Assembly (NCBI RefSeq): GCF_020268605.1 | Contig: NZ_CP084222.1 | Coordinates: forward strand, 1,488,001 to 1,552,000 | Source of the DNA: Arsenophonus apicola | GTDB taxonomy: Bacteria; Pseudomonadota; Gammaproteobacteria; Enterobacterales; Enterobacteriaceae | DNA: 64,000 nt | Direction of reading: 5' to 3' | Part shown: positions 40,094-51,396 of the stretch, in pieces | Layout: every line of letters starts with the position of its first letter | Numbering within the stretch: the stretch's first letter is position 1 | The notes under the pieces: generated by a model | Databases searched by the model: none | What the model was told of the DNA's origin: nothing | What the model saw: only the letters and a program-made list of their open reading frames with translations | Program-made: the position numbers and the translations under genes

Positions 40094-40496
40094 AGTATAT
40101 TCCTTTTTAAATGCCTGTAGAAATAAATGGTGTTTTTACAACTGATTTTAATTATTAGTCTTTAAAGTTTTTTGAAAAAATAAAACAGTGCAAGAATATA
40201 AGAAAAACAATATTAATGAAATAACCAAAAGGTAATTATCTTAAATAAAAAACACATAGAATTTAATAATTTTAAATTCAATAATCTTAAATTTTATAAT
40301 TATAAAAAAATTAATAATATAAATGTAACTAGTTTTATATTTTAATTTTAATATTATTTAGTTATGTTAATTTTACTGATATGATGTTTGCGGTTTACTT
40401 GTTTCTATCGAAATTGTTGTATATGTCATGATTTCATTGATAGAGATTATTATAATGGGGATGTTTTTTGCTAATAAAATTCTTTAAGGACACACA
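40094..40496. other. AT-rich divergent spacer between narP and maeB
   Basis: About 400 bases of extremely AT-rich sequence with no credible open frame. It must contain the promoters of both divergent genes. No known operator was recognised by eye. Confidence 0.5.
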
Positions 40497-42776
40497 ATGG
40501 ATGAAAAATTAAAACAAAGTGCGCTTGATTTTCATGAGTTTCCCCAACCAGGAAAAATTGAAGTTACCCCAACTAAACCATTAACGGCACAACGCGATCT
40601 GGCTCTCGCTTATTCTCCCGGTGTTGCTTATCCTTGTCTTGAAATCGCAGCAGATCCTTTGGCCGCTTACAAATATACGGCTAAGGGTAATTTGGTGGCG
40701 GTAGTTTCTAATGGTACGGCAGTATTAGGTCTTGGAAATATAGGTGCTTTGGCCGGTAAACCCGTTATGGAAGGCAAAGGGGTTTTATTTAAAAAATTTT
40801 CCGGCATTGATGTCTTTGATATCGAAATAGACGAATCTAATCCAGATAAACTGATCGATGTTATTGCTGCATTGGAGCCAACCTTTGGCGGAATCAATTT
40901 AGAAGATATAAAAGCGCCAGAATGTTTCTATATTGAGAAAAAACTGCGTGAAAAAATGCAAATTCCCGTTTTCCATGATGATCAGCATGGTACGGCCATT
41001 ATTTCAACCGCCGCGATATTGAATGGTCTGCGTATTGTTAATAAAAAAATTGAGCAGGTACGTTTAGTTGTTTCCGGTGCAGGTGCTGCTTCTATCGCCT
41101 GTATGAATTTATTAGTGGCATTAGGTCTTAATTGTAGCAATATTATTGTCTGTGATTCAAAAGGGGTTATTTATCGAGGCCGCGATGAAGTAATGGATGA
41201 AACCAAAGCCGCTTATGCAATCGAAGATAATGGTTTACGTACTTTAGCTGATGTTATTCCAGGTGCGGATATTTTCTTAGGCTGTTCAGCACCCGGTGTA
41301 TTGACGGCAGAAATGGTAAAATCGATGGCTAATGCCCCGCTTATCTTAGCATTAGCCAATCCAGAACCAGAAATTCTCCCCTCATTAGTAAAAGCTGCCC
41401 GGCCTGATGCGATTGTCTGCACTGGGCGTTCAGATTATCCTAATCAGGTAAATAATGTACTCTGTTTTCCTTTTATCTTTCGTGGCGCGTTGGATGTTGG
41501 TGCCACCACAATCAATGAAGAGATGAAACTAGCTTGCGTTCAGGCTATTGCTGATTTGGCATTAGCTGAACAGAATGACGTTGTTGTCTCTGCTTATGGT
41601 GATCAGGAATTAAAATTTGGTGCTGATTATATTATTCCGAAACCTTTTGATCCGCGCTTAATCGTTAAAATTGCGCCGGCAGTTGCTAAAGCAGCGATGG
41701 AGTCAGGAGTAGCAACCCGACCTATTGAAGATTTTAATTCTTATATAGAAAAGCTTAATGAGTTCGTCTATAGCACCCACCTATTTATGAAGCCAATTTT
41801 TTCTCTGGCTCGCAAAGAGAAAAAACGGATTGTATTAGCGGAAGGTGAAGAAGAACTCATATTGCATGCAACACAAGAATTAATATCTTTAGGTTTAGCT
41901 TATCCGATTTTAATTGGTCGACCCAGTGTTATTGAAAAGCGGATTGAGAAACTTGGGTTACAAATTAAAATTGGTGATGATTTTGAGTTAATTAATAATG
42001 AAAACGATCCGCGTTTCAAAATCTATTGGCAACAATATTATCAATTAATGAAGCGCCATGGTGTTTCGCAGGAAATGGCACGTAGGGAAGTCATTAATAA
42101 CCCAACCTTAATCGGTGCGTTAATGATCCACCAAGGTGAAGCTGATGGCATGATTTGTGGTACTGTGGGTAGTTATCATCAACATTTTAATATTATAAAA
42201 AATGTGCTTGGCTTCCGGCAGAATAGTTCGGTTGCTGGCGCCATGAATGCACTTATGTTGCCAACAGGAAATACTTTTATTGCTGATACCTATGTGAATG
42301 ATAATCCCACACCAGAGGAGCTGGCAGAACTTACACTGATGGCAGCACAGGCAGTAAGGCATTTTGGTATTGAGCCTAAAGTGGCACTATTATCTCGCTC
42401 ATGTTTTGGTTCTTCAGACTGCCCATCGGCGCAAAAAATGCGTAAAACATTGGCCCTAGTTAAACATGCCGCTCCTGAGTTGGAAATTGATGGTGAAATG
42501 CATGGCGATGCAGCGTTAGTTGAAAGTATTCGGCGAGATATTATGCCAGATAGTACATTAAAAGGATCGGCTAATTTGTTGATTATGCCTAATATGGAGG
42601 CTGCGCGTATTAGCTATAACTTACTTCGTGTTACTAGTTCTAATGGAGTCACTGTGGGGCCGGTATTAATGGGAGTAGCAAAACCAGTACATATATTAAC
42701 ACCGGTTGTGTCGGTAAGACGTATCGTTAACATGGTTGCGCTTGCAGCAGCGGAAGCACAAACTCAGCCATTATAG
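40497..42776 (+). CDS. maeB: NADP-dependent malic enzyme MaeB
   Basis: It decarboxylates malate to pyruvate with NADP, supplying NADPH and, with PpsA, gluconeogenic carbon. The length is 759 residues, the same as E. coli. The N-terminal malic enzyme domain (about 1-420) has the tyrosine in [13 protein letters not shown], metal-binding FHDDQHGTA and a dinucleotide fold with [12 protein letters not shown]. The C-terminal half (about 430-759) is a phosphotransacetylase-like domain of regulatory rather than catalytic role in this family. A strong terminator follows. It looks intact. Confidence 0.96.
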   Translation: MDEKLKQSALDFHEFPQPGKIEVTPTKPLTAQRDLALAYSPGVAYPCLEIAADPLAAYKYTAKGNLVAVVSNGTAVLGLGNIGALAGKPVMEGKGVLFKKFSGIDVFDIEIDESNPDKLIDVIAALEPTFGGINLEDIKAPECFYIEKKLREKMQIPVFHDDQHGTAIISTAAILNGLRIVNKKIEQVRLVVSGAGAASIACMNLLVALGLNCSNIIVCDSKGVIYRGRDEVMDETKAAYAIEDNGLRTLADVIPGADIFLGCSAPGVLTAEMVKSMANAPLILALANPEPEILPSLVKAARPDAIVCTGRSDYPNQVNNVLCFPFIFRGALDVGATTINEEMKLACVQAIADLALAEQNDVVVSAYGDQELKFGADYIIPKPFDPRLIVKIAPAVAKAAMESGVATRPIEDFNSYIEKLNEFVYSTHLFMKPIFSLARKEKKRIVLAEGEEELILHATQELISLGLAYPILIGRPSVIEKRIEKLGLQIKIGDDFELINNENDPRFKIYWQQYYQLMKRHGVSQEMARREVINNPTLIGALMIHQGEADGMICGTVGSYHQHFNIIKNVLGFRQNSSVAGAMNALMLPTGNTFIADTYVNDNPTPEELAELTLMAAQAVRHFGIEPKVALLSRSCFGSSDCPSAQKMRKTLALVKHAAPELEIDGEMHGDAALVESIRRDIMPDSTLKGSANLLIMPNMEAARISYNLLRVTSSNGVTVGPVLMGVAKPVHILTPVVSVRRIVNMVALAAAEAQTQPL

Positions 42777-42796
42777 TATAAGACTCATCACCAATT

Positions 42797-42828
42797 TAAA
42801 CCTCTGTAATAGCAATTACAGAGGTTTA
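42797..42828 (+). terminator. Terminator of maeB
   Basis: TAAACCTCTGTAAT at 42797-42810 pairs perfectly over 14 bases with ATTACAGAGGTTTA at 42815-42828 around a four-base loop, 21 bases after maeB. It is followed by TTGTGTT. The near-perfect long stem makes the call strong despite the short T tract. Confidence 0.8.
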
Positions 42829-43087
42829 TTGTGTTATGGCAATAAAATAGAGCTTGTAAATTGGGTTAATTAATTATTTATAAACTTATTTAAAAAAAGG
42901 GGTAATTAATTGCGATGGCTGTCTTTTATTGATTAAATTTTTGTTATTAAATAACTAAACAGTTGCTAATAGGGTGTTCTTGATAATGATGCAATTAAGC
43001 CACTGCTTTCCTTATCGATATTTAAACATGGTACTATTAACCTGGTTGTTAAATATAATCGTGTTTACCAGCTATGCAGGAGAAAAA

Positions 43088-45148
43088 ATGATAATTCCAA
43101 TGGCAGAAAAGCAACCACATAAAATGGTATTACATGGTGATACCCGCATTGATAATTATTATTGGTTAAGAGATGATACAAGAAAAAATAAAAAAATTAT
43201 CAAATACTTGACTGAAGAAAATCAATATACCAATACGGTATTAAAATCGGGCACTGCATTAAGGGAACAACTGTTTAGTGAGATGGTCGCTCGTATGGAG
43301 CAACAAGATCAATCGGTGCCTTATATTTATAATGGTTATATTTATCGTACCCTTTATCAAGAAGGTAAAAATTATCCTATTTATCAGCGTAAACCTGTTA
43401 ACCAAAATAGTGATTGGCAGATGTTAGTTGATGGTAATGAACGTGCGAAGGGACATCAATTTTATACATTGGCTGGTATTGCTGTTTCTGAAGATAATAA
43501 TCGTTTGGCAATTGTTGAAGATTTCCAAGGGCGTCGTCAGTTTGAGGTTTCATTTAGACAATTAGATAGTAAAAAATGGCAAAATGGGGTAATTAAAAAT
43601 ACCTCGGGTAATATTGTATGGTCTAATGATAATCAAACACTCTATTATATTAAAAACCATCCACAAACATTGTTACCTTATCAAGTCTATTACCATCAAT
43701 ATGGAAAAGAGCGGGTTGAAGATAAAAAAATTTATCAGGAGAGTGATGACCGATTTTACTTGAGCATAGCAAAAAGTAGCTCAAAAGCGTATATCCTGTT
43801 ATCGATTAGTAGTACAGAAACAACAGAATATCGATTGATCGATGCCAATAACCCCACTGAAGCGCTTACGGTATTTTCACCTCGCCAAACTGGTCGTGAG
43901 TACGACTTAGATCATTTTCGTGATAATTTCTATATTCGCTCTAACCACCAATCGGAGCAATTTGGCTTATATACCACTCAATCAATTGAACAGCCGTGGC
44001 AAACGGTTATTACACCAAATAAAGAGACTGATCTAGAAAATTTTGCGCTTTTTAACCGTTGGCTGGTGGTTGAAGAGCGTCGTAATGGATTGGTAAATCT
44101 TCGTCAAATAGACTGGCAGACAAAACAGCAAATAATGGTTCCATTTGATGAACCGGTATATAGCGCGTGGATTGATTATAATCCAGAACCTGATTGCGAA
44201 ACTTTACGTTACGGTTATTCATCACTGACTACACCAATATCCGTTATGCAGATAAATATGCAAACTGGACAACGTGATTTGCTAAAACAACAACAAGTCA
44301 ATGGATTTAATAAGTCACTGTATACCAGTGAGCGTATTTGGGTTCGAGTAAAAGATGGTACCGAAGTACCGATTTCGTTGGTATATCGCAAAGATCTATG
44401 GCAAAAAAGCAAAAATCCTATTTTGATCTATGGTTATGGTGCTTATGGTATTAATGTGGATCCGGTTTTTAGTTCAGCACGTTTGAGTTTATTAGATAGA
44501 GGTTTTGTATATGCATTAGTCCATGTTCGTGGTGGCGGTGATTTAGGTAAAACCTGGTATCGGCAAGGTAAGCTTGAAAATAAGGCTAACAGTTTCAGTG
44601 ATTTTATTGATGCAACTAAGATATTGATTGCCAAGGGTTATGCTGATGTAAAACGGGTATATGCGATGGGAGGCAGTGCTGGTGGTTTATTGATGGCAAC
44701 GGTGATTAACCAGGCACCGGAACTCTATCGAGGGGTGGTTGCTCAAGTTCCTTTTGTCGATGTTGTGACAACGATGCTTGATCCCTCAATTCCATTAACA
44801 ACCGGAGAATATGATGAATGGGGTGATCCTGCTGAACAAGAAGCTTATTTCCGCCTAAAATCATACAGCCCCTATGACAATATTAAACAGCAACGTTATC
44901 CAAATTTACTGGTTACCACGGGCCTGTATGATTCCCAAGTTCAATACTGGGAGCCGGCTAAATGGGTGGCTAAATTAAGGGAGTATAAAGTAGGTAATAC
45001 TGTCTTATTGTTGGAAACAAATATGAAAGCCGGCCATGGTGGTCAATCGGGTCGTTTTAACCGCTTAAAGGATACGGCACTGGAATATGCTTTTATTTTG
45101 ATGCTAGATGATAATAAAAAATATTTTCCTGATTTTGATATTCAATAA
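43088..45148 (+). CDS. ptrB: Oligopeptidase B
   Basis: A serine peptidase (family S9A) that cuts short peptides after Arg or Lys. From the ATG at 43088 the protein has 686 residues, exactly the E. coli length. That start has AGGAG at 43078-43082 and gives the E. coli-like N-terminus (LHGDTRIDNYYWLRDDT). The propeller domain precedes the catalytic domain with YGYGAYG, the nucleophile in MGGSAGGLLMA, and the aspartate and histidine regions TTGLYDSQVQYWEPAKW and KAGHGG. The frame is open upstream to about 42986, and that stretch would add a hydrophobic, signal-like segment ending in SYAGEK. A longer exported form is therefore possible but less well supported. Confidence 0.9.
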   Translation: MIIPMAEKQPHKMVLHGDTRIDNYYWLRDDTRKNKKIIKYLTEENQYTNTVLKSGTALREQLFSEMVARMEQQDQSVPYIYNGYIYRTLYQEGKNYPIYQRKPVNQNSDWQMLVDGNERAKGHQFYTLAGIAVSEDNNRLAIVEDFQGRRQFEVSFRQLDSKKWQNGVIKNTSGNIVWSNDNQTLYYIKNHPQTLLPYQVYYHQYGKERVEDKKIYQESDDRFYLSIAKSSSKAYILLSISSTETTEYRLIDANNPTEALTVFSPRQTGREYDLDHFRDNFYIRSNHQSEQFGLYTTQSIEQPWQTVITPNKETDLENFALFNRWLVVEERRNGLVNLRQIDWQTKQQIMVPFDEPVYSAWIDYNPEPDCETLRYGYSSLTTPISVMQINMQTGQRDLLKQQQVNGFNKSLYTSERIWVRVKDGTEVPISLVYRKDLWQKSKNPILIYGYGAYGINVDPVFSSARLSLLDRGFVYALVHVRGGGDLGKTWYRQGKLENKANSFSDFIDATKILIAKGYADVKRVYAMGGSAGGLLMATVINQAPELYRGVVAQVPFVDVVTTMLDPSIPLTTGEYDEWGDPAEQEAYFRLKSYSPYDNIKQQRYPNLLVTTGLYDSQVQYWEPAKWVAKLREYKVGNTVLLLETNMKAGHGGQSGRFNRLKDTALEYAFILMLDDNKKYFPDFDIQ

Positions 45149-45158
45149 ATTTTTGCTG

Positions 45159-45185
45159 GCCTTATATAATAATTTAATATAAGGC
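45159..45185. terminator. Stem-loop between convergent ptrB and xseA
   Basis: GCCTTATAT at 45159-45167 pairs with ATATAAGGC at 45177-45185 around a nine-base AT loop. It lies in the 74-base gap between two converging genes, with AT-rich sequence on both sides. A shared bidirectional terminator is likely. Confidence 0.55.
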
Positions 45186-45222
45186 TAATAAAACTATTTT
45201 TATATATGATAATTTATTTAAA

Positions 45223-46572
45223 TTAAGTAATTTTATTGATCGATAAGATTTTACTTTCAAGCCAGCCATCTTTTAGGCGAGTTTTTATTTTTCCCCCAAT
45301 ATCTGCTTGTTGGGTATTGGTTAAAATCCTGCCATCAGGTAATTCACTGATGCTATAACCACGCGCTAATGTTGCTAATGGACTTACTGCTTGAAGACGA
45401 GAACAGCTAATAGCAAATTTTTCTCGATATTGGCTTAATGTTTGATTAATTAATTGTTTTAATTGGAATTCATGTTGAATATAGCGTTGGCGACAATTTT
45501 GTAATTGTGGTCGCGGATCACATAATATTAAACGTTGTTCCAGGCTATATTGTTGACGATTAAATTGCTGTAAATATTGTTGGGTGGCGCTAACAAGTTT
45601 TTGTTGCAGCTGAATCAAATAATTTTGTTGGCGGGTTATCCGCAGTTCAGGATGTTGTTGTTGTAGTTTATGTTGTAATTGATTAAACACACGTAGTTTA
45701 CGCGCCAAGAAATAGTCCATCGCCATTTCCAGTCGCTGTTTTTGTTCAAGTAGTTGGCGGAGTAATTCTTGTTGGTTACGACTGACTAGTTCTGCCGCTG
45801 CTGAGGGTGTCGGGGCACGTAAATCGGCAACGAAATCGGCAATAGTTACATCGGTTTCATGACCAACCGCAGCAATAATTGGTAACTGACTGGCAAAAAT
45901 TGCTCGCGCAACTTTTTCATCATTAAAAGCCCATAAATCCTCCAATGAACCACCACCCCGGCCGACAATCAGTACATCACACTCTTGCCTGTGATTAGCC
46001 AACTTAATGGCACGAACAATTTGGCAAGGTGCATCTTCCCCTTGCACGGCGGTGGGATAAATAATGACAGGTAATGAAGGATCGCGGCGTTTTAATATAT
46101 TCAAAATATCGTGTAATGCGGCGCCTGTTGCTGAAGTAATTACCCCTAAGCGTTTGGCGGGCATTGGTAGCGCTTGTTTGTAATATTGAGCAAATAGTCC
46201 TTCAGCTGAAAGTTTTTGTTTCAATATTTCAAATTGTCGTTGTAATAACCCATCACCTGCAGGTTGAATATTGTCGATAATTAATTGGTACTCTCCTCTC
46301 GGTTCGTACATGGTAACAGTTGCTCTAACTAACACTTGTTGACCATTTTGTGGCCGAAAATTGACCCGTATATTTTGACCACGAAACATCGCAGCGCGTA
46401 GCTGCGCTTTTTCATCTTTTAAAGTGAAATACCAGTGGCCAGAAGCCGGCTGAGAAAAATTAGAAATTTCTGCATTAAGCCAAATTCTGCCAATTTGAAG
46501 TTCAAGTAATTGCCGAACAGATTGATTAAGTTGGCTAACTGAGTAAATTACACTATTTTCTGAAGTTAACAT
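45223..46572 (-). CDS. xseA: Exodeoxyribonuclease VII large subunit
   Basis: The catalytic subunit of exonuclease VII, which degrades single-stranded DNA with XseB. The length is 449 residues (E. coli 456). The N-terminal OB-fold covers about residues 10-105 ([24 protein letters not shown]). The catalytic core contains [27 protein letters not shown] and [25 protein letters not shown], and a long Gln-rich coiled coil follows (about 280-400). In E. coli xseA is directly divergent from guaB. Here a minus-strand ART-like gene lies between them. Confidence 0.95.
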   Translation of the reverse strand: MLTSENSVIYSVSQLNQSVRQLLELQIGRIWLNAEISNFSQPASGHWYFTLKDEKAQLRAAMFRGQNIRVNFRPQNGQQVLVRATVTMYEPRGEYQLIIDNIQPAGDGLLQRQFEILKQKLSAEGLFAQYYKQALPMPAKRLGVITSATGAALHDILNILKRRDPSLPVIIYPTAVQGEDAPCQIVRAIKLANHRQECDVLIVGRGGGSLEDLWAFNDEKVARAIFASQLPIIAAVGHETDVTIADFVADLRAPTPSAAAELVSRNQQELLRQLLEQKQRLEMAMDYFLARKLRVFNQLQHKLQQQHPELRITRQQNYLIQLQQKLVSATQQYLQQFNRQQYSLEQRLILCDPRPQLQNCRQRYIQHEFQLKQLINQTLSQYREKFAISCSRLQAVSPLATLARGYSISELPDGRILTNTQQADIGGKIKTRLKDGWLESKILSINKIT

Positions 46573-46646
46573 ATTAAGTTAGCAACACCTTGTAAATAAA
46601 ATTAATAGCTAAATATTAGCAGCTATTGTTTTTATTATACATAGCA

Positions 46647-47477
46647 TCATAGTAAAGAATACAACTGTTTATCCCATTCATGTTGCTCAAGGTTGGCTGT
46701 TTTCATTCGTATGGTTATATTTTTGTCTTTAGGATTAGACTTTATATCGGTGATAATAAATTCTGTTTTTGGCCAGAATAATACTTCATGTTTGCCATCT
46801 TTTAATAAAGCGGAAATATTGGCACCGACTAAAGGTTCACTATATTGAATTTCATATAACACATTAATTTCATTAATAGCTAATGAATTGATGTCTTTTA
46901 AATAAGATATAACATTATCAAGGATATCACTGGTACTGAAGAAATTATCAAGTTTTTGCGAACTATTCCTTTGCAAGAACATCATATCGGCAGCTTTTCT
47001 GACTTCACCACGATAAACCATTCTAGGCACAAATTGGCTATGATAATTATCGAATAATGATAAATGCATTAAAGATAAATTTAATTGGGCCACTAAAGGG
47101 TGATGATGATTAGCCGCAGCCCCAAGTTTTAGCATACTATTTAAATAAGTGTAGCTGCTGTATTGGTAATCTTGAATACTATACCAATCAATAAAATGGC
47201 ATTTCTTATAACCTTCTAATTGATTAAATTGATTCATTGTTGATACAAAATTAATTTTAGATTTATTTTCAACATAATCTTTATCATAAATTGGGGTTAA
47301 AAGTGCTAACGCTTCATCATATGAGTGTATGGGGTGACTAATATCCTCATTAGTATAGAGAGAATCCAGAAAATGAAGATGCTGTTTTTCAATTGTTGAA
47401 AGCGAGGGAGAAGCTCTTCGTGTATCTGATTGGTAAGTGGGTATTTGATTGAAGTTCGTTTTATTAATGGCGAACAT
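46647..47477 (-). CDS. Putative mono-ADP-ribosyltransferase effector or toxin (R-S-E type)
   Basis: I see the pattern of a cholera-toxin-like (R-S-E) ADP-ribosyltransferase in this 276-residue protein. A helical segment DYQYSSYTYLNSML is followed by the arginine motif VYRGE (Arg156), FFSTS (Ser181-Ser183) and EVLFWPKTEF with catalytic-type Glu231. Order and spacing fit the family. The residue two before the glutamate is Lys229, where Arg-modifying enzymes have Glu and the C3 group has Gln, so the target residue is unclear. There is no signal peptide; the N-terminus is polar with Ser, Thr and Asn, compatible with type III or contact-dependent delivery. No immunity gene adjoins it. It interrupts the conserved xseA/guaB junction. 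The fold is likely; activity and delivery are inferred. Confidence 0.75.
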   Translation of the reverse strand: MFAINKTNFNQIPTYQSDTRRASPSLSTIEKQHLHFLDSLYTNEDISHPIHSYDEALALLTPIYDKDYVENKSKINFVSTMNQFNQLEGYKKCHFIDWYSIQDYQYSSYTYLNSMLKLGAAANHHHPLVAQLNLSLMHLSLFDNYHSQFVPRMVYRGEVRKAADMMFLQRNSSQKLDNFFSTSDILDNVISYLKDINSLAINEINVLYEIQYSEPLVGANISALLKDGKHEVLFWPKTEFIITDIKSNPKDKNITIRMKTANLEQHEWDKQLYSLL

Positions 47478-47794
47478 AACTTTCCTTAGTTTAACCCGTT
47501 AATTTTACCCATATTTTAAGTGAGAACTAAATTTTAAAAAGTGATGTTTAGAGCAGAATAATTTAAACAAAATAACTAATCCCAGTAAAAATTTATTTGA
47601 TTTGAAATTAATTAAACAATTCTGTCAATAAATTATTAACAAGTTAAAATCTGAATTTGATAATGTAATTATGCGTTTTTGTCGGCAAAAAAAGAATTTT
47701 AGTAAGAAAGTAGTGGAGTCAATAAATTTCGTCATGTATAATATGGTCGCAATATTTTATCTTTTTCCGAATTCTGCCTGGTGAGATATTGCTC
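47478..47794. other. Divergent spacer before guaB
   Basis: About 320 AT-rich bases between the ART-like gene and guaB. A TATAAT at 47737-47742 is the best candidate for the guaB -10 box; the -35 is weak. No PurR-type palindrome was found here, unlike before purM and purC. No gene is seen. Confidence 0.5.
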
Positions 47795-49258
47795 ATGCTA
47801 CGTATAAAGAAAGAAGCGCTAACATTCGATGATGTATTGTTAGTTCCCGCACACTCAGATGTATTACCTAATACGGCTGATTTATCAACTCATTTAACTG
47901 CCTCGATCCGTTTAACAATCCCTATGCTTTCTGCTGCCATGGATACTGTGACTGAATCAGATTTGGCCATCGCATTAGCCCAAGAGGGCGGAATTGGTTT
48001 TATTCATAAAAATATGTCAATTGAGCGTCAGGCAGAAGAAGTTCGCCGAGTTAAAAAGTATGAAAGTGGTATTGTTATCGATCCAGTTACCGTCACGCCT
48101 GAAACCACAATTCGTGAAGTGTATGAGATGGAAGAACGCAATGGTTTTGCTGGTTATCCTGTGGTTAACAATAATAAAGAATTGGTTGGCATCATTACCG
48201 GTCGTGACATCCGTTTTGTCACAGATTTGGATCAGCCGGTTACCGCAGTAATGACAGCTAAACCGCATTTGGTCACGGTGAAAGAGGGTGAATCCCGTGA
48301 TGTGGTTTTACAGAAATTGCATGAAAGGCGTATCGAAAAGGCATTAGTGGTTGATGATAATTTTCATCTGTTTGGTATGATCACAGTAAAAGATTTTCAA
48401 AAAGCTGAACGCAAACCTAATGCATGTAAAGATGAGCAGGGTCGTTTGCGAGTCGGGGCGGCAGTCGGTGCGGGTGGCAATAATGAACAACGGATTGAGG
48501 CATTAGTCGCGGCCGGTGTTGATGTATTGTTAATTGACTCCTCGCATGGACATTCACAGGGTGTTTTACAGCGTATTCGTGAAACGCGGGCAAAATATCC
48601 TGATTTGCCAATTATCGGAGGTAATGTTGCTACCGGCGAAGGGGCAAAAGCCTTAGCTGAAGCCGGCGCCAGTGCGGTAAAAGTCGGTATTGGCCCAGGC
48701 TCTATCTGTACAACACGAATTGTGACTGGGGTTGGTGTCCCCCAGATCACTGCAATCGCTGATGCTGTTGAGGCACTTAATGGCATGAATATACCAGTAA
48801 TTGCCGATGGGGGAATTCGCTTCTCGGGTGATATTGCTAAAGCACTGGCAGCGGGCGCTTCATGCGTTATGGTTGGTTCAATGCTTGCTGGTACCGAAGA
48901 ATCACCCGGCGAAACTATTTTGTTTCAGGGACGCTCTTATAAAGCTTATCGAGGAATGGGATCATTAGGTGCTATGTCGAAAGGCTCTTCTGATCGTTAT
49001 TTCCAAACCGATAATGCGGCAGATAAATTAGTTCCTGAAGGAATAGAGGGCCGGGTTGCTTATAAAGGATTATTGAAGAATATTGTTCATCAGCAAATGG
49101 GTGGCCTTCGTTCTTGTATGGGGCTAACAGGTTGTGCCACCATTGATGAATTAAGAAGCAAAGCAGAATTTGTCCGGATCAGTGGTGCGGGTATCCAAGA
49201 GAGTCATGTGCATGATGTTACCATCACCAAAGAATCACCCAATTATCGCTTAGGTTAA
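47795..49258 (+). CDS. guaB: IMP dehydrogenase
   Basis: It oxidises IMP to XMP with NAD, the committed step to GMP. The length is 487 residues (E. coli 488). The barrel opens with [15 protein letters not shown]. Two CBS domains are inserted at about residues 95-205. The active-site cysteine lies in [13 protein letters not shown] and the flap in [14 protein letters not shown]. The ATG at 47795 gives the E. coli N-terminus (MLRI); a TTG two codons upstream is unlikely. guaA follows 66 bases later as an operon. Confidence 0.97.
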   Translation: MLRIKKEALTFDDVLLVPAHSDVLPNTADLSTHLTASIRLTIPMLSAAMDTVTESDLAIALAQEGGIGFIHKNMSIERQAEEVRRVKKYESGIVIDPVTVTPETTIREVYEMEERNGFAGYPVVNNNKELVGIITGRDIRFVTDLDQPVTAVMTAKPHLVTVKEGESRDVVLQKLHERRIEKALVVDDNFHLFGMITVKDFQKAERKPNACKDEQGRLRVGAAVGAGGNNEQRIEALVAAGVDVLLIDSSHGHSQGVLQRIRETRAKYPDLPIIGGNVATGEGAKALAEAGASAVKVGIGPGSICTTRIVTGVGVPQITAIADAVEALNGMNIPVIADGGIRFSGDIAKALAAGASCVMVGSMLAGTEESPGETILFQGRSYKAYRGMGSLGAMSKGSSDRYFQTDNAADKLVPEGIEGRVAYKGLLKNIVHQQMGGLRSCMGLTGCATIDELRSKAEFVRISGAGIQESHVHDVTITKESPNYRLG

Positions 49259-49324
49259 CCATTTTATCAGCGGTTTTTCCCTATAAACCGTCAAATTATT
49301 ATTTGTTTTTGGAATTATTTTTAG

Positions 49325-50902
49325 ATGACAACCGACATTCATCAATACCGAATTTTGATCCTCGATTTTGGTTCACAATACACGCAATTAATTGCCCGTC
49401 GCATTCGTGAAATTGGCGTTTATTGTGAGCTTTGGGCATGGGATGTTTCCGAGGCACAGATACGCGAATTTAATCCCAACGGAATTATTCTTTCTGGCGG
49501 GCCGGAGAGCACGACCGAGCAAAACAGCCCACGTGCACCGGAATATGTTTTTCAAACCGGCGTTCCGGTATTAGGTATTTGTTATGGTATGCAAACGATG
49601 TCCATCCAATTAGGTGGGCAAGTTGAAGTCTCTGGCGAGCGAGAGTTTGGCTACGCCCAGGTGTCAATTCAACAATCTTGTGAACTATTTCGTGATATCT
49701 ATGACAGCTTAAGTGCTGATGGCAAGCCATTGCTTGATGTATGGATGAGCCATGGCGATAAAGTGACTGCTATTCCGACGGATTTTAAAGTTATAGCCAG
49801 TACCGATAGCTGCCCATTTGCTATCATGGCAAATGATGAAAAACATTTCTATGGCGTCCAATTTCACCCTGAAGTGACCCACACTCATCAAGGTGCGGCT
49901 ATTTTACAGCGTTTTGTATTAGATATTTGTGGTTGTGAAGCCCGTTGGACTGCGGCGGCAATTGTTGAAGATACGGTACAACGCCTAAAGGCACAGATTG
50001 GTGATGATCAAGTGATTTTAGCGTTATCTGGCGGTGTGGATTCATCAGTTACTGCGCTATTACTCAATCGTGCGATTGGTAAACAACTGACTTGTGTATT
50101 TGTTGATAATGGTTTATTACGCTTAAATGAAGCGCAGCAAGTTATGGCCATGTTTGCTGGTAAATTTGATCTTAATATTATTCATGTGGCTGCCGAAGAG
50201 CGCTTTCTTAGCGCATTGGCGGGTATTGATGAGCCAGAATCAAAGCGTAAAACGATCGGTCGTGTTTTTATTGAAGTATTTGATGAACAAGCCGCTAAAC
50301 AAACGCAAGTAAAATGGCTAGCACAAGGGACTATTTATCCAGACGTAATTGAGTCCGCTGCTTCGGCGACCGGTAAAGCACATGTCATTAAATCTCACCA
50401 CAATGTAGGCGGCTTACCAGCAGAAATGAAACTGGGTTTAGTTGAGCCCTTAAAAGAGTTATTTAAAGATGAGGTGCGTAAAGTAGGCCTGGAGTTAGGA
50501 CTTCCTTACGACATGTTATACCGTCATCCATTTCCTGGCCCTGGCTTAGGAGTAAGGGTATTGGGTGAAGTGAAAAAAACTTATTGTGATCTCTTACGCC
50601 AGGCAGATGCCATTTTTATTGAAGAATTACATAAAGCCGATCTTTATCATAAAGTCAGCCAGGCCTTCACCGTTTTCCTGCCGGTGCGCTCAGTTGGTGT
50701 AATGGGAGATGGTCGCAAATATGACTGGGTCGTATCATTACGAGCCGTTGAAACCATTGACTTCATGACCGCCCATTGGGCACATTTGCCTTATGATTTT
50801 CTTGGCCGCGTGTCCAATAGGATCATCAATGAAGTCGCTGGTATCTCTAGGGTAGTTTATGATATTAGTGGTAAACCTCCAGCGACAATTGAGTGGGAAT
50901 AA
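49325..50902 (+). CDS. guaA: GMP synthase (glutamine-hydrolysing)
   Basis: It aminates XMP to GMP using glutamine and ATP. The length is 525 residues, identical to E. coli. The N-terminal class I glutaminase has the nucleophile in LGICYGMQ and the His/Glu pair in [11 protein letters not shown]. The ATP pyrophosphatase domain has LSGGVDSSV. The C-terminal dimerisation domain contains [12 protein letters not shown] and ends in IEWE. It is second in guaBA and ends at a clear terminator. Confidence 0.98.
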   Translation: MTTDIHQYRILILDFGSQYTQLIARRIREIGVYCELWAWDVSEAQIREFNPNGIILSGGPESTTEQNSPRAPEYVFQTGVPVLGICYGMQTMSIQLGGQVEVSGEREFGYAQVSIQQSCELFRDIYDSLSADGKPLLDVWMSHGDKVTAIPTDFKVIASTDSCPFAIMANDEKHFYGVQFHPEVTHTHQGAAILQRFVLDICGCEARWTAAAIVEDTVQRLKAQIGDDQVILALSGGVDSSVTALLLNRAIGKQLTCVFVDNGLLRLNEAQQVMAMFAGKFDLNIIHVAAEERFLSALAGIDEPESKRKTIGRVFIEVFDEQAAKQTQVKWLAQGTIYPDVIESAASATGKAHVIKSHHNVGGLPAEMKLGLVEPLKELFKDEVRKVGLELGLPYDMLYRHPFPGPGLGVRVLGEVKKTYCDLLRQADAIFIEELHKADLYHKVSQAFTVFLPVRSVGVMGDGRKYDWVVSLRAVETIDFMTAHWAHLPYDFLGRVSNRIINEVAGISRVVYDISGKPPATIEWE

Positions 50903-51396
50903 AAAACGCATATTTGCCAAAATAACTTCCCCAAACAACCCAGTGAAAATACATTTACTGGGTTTTTTTATTAGGCAATACTTTTATAATTGTTATTTTT
51001 AATAAAAAAGTAATTTAATATTTTATTTATAATCGATACAAAATACCTATTTAAAAATTAATTTTAGTGATATGTTACATAAGAAATTACTTTGATAACT
51101 TATTTAATTATCTATTTTATTATTTAATTAAATATTTAATGTTATATATAAAGCGCATATTTACTGAACATCTATAGTATTAAGATTATATTAAAAAGTG
51201 GCTAAAAAGCATTACTATTTATTTATATTTATTAATCAGTTGTTAAAAGAAATATAAGTATTTTTTTAAGCATTAACTAATTATTTTAAATTGCTATAGT
51301 GCTTGTTCTGGGATGATAATTTTCAGTGCTGTTATTGCATTTATTACTCATTATTTCTTTGCAGAAATAAAAATTATTGATCAAGGAGTAAGCGAA
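50903..51396. other. Spacer between guaBA and the LPMO gene
   Basis: Apart from the guaBA terminator at 50937-50969, these roughly 490 bases are highly AT-rich and contain no credible gene. Promoter sequences for the LPMO gene are expected here. The abrupt drop in GC after guaA marks the start of an accessory islet. Confidence 0.5.
50937..50969 (+). terminator. Intrinsic terminator of guaBA
   Basis: AACCCAGT at 50937-50944 pairs with ACTGGGTT at 50957-50964, extendable inward by three more pairs, and runs into seven T. It lies 34 bases past the guaA stop. Confidence 0.88.
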
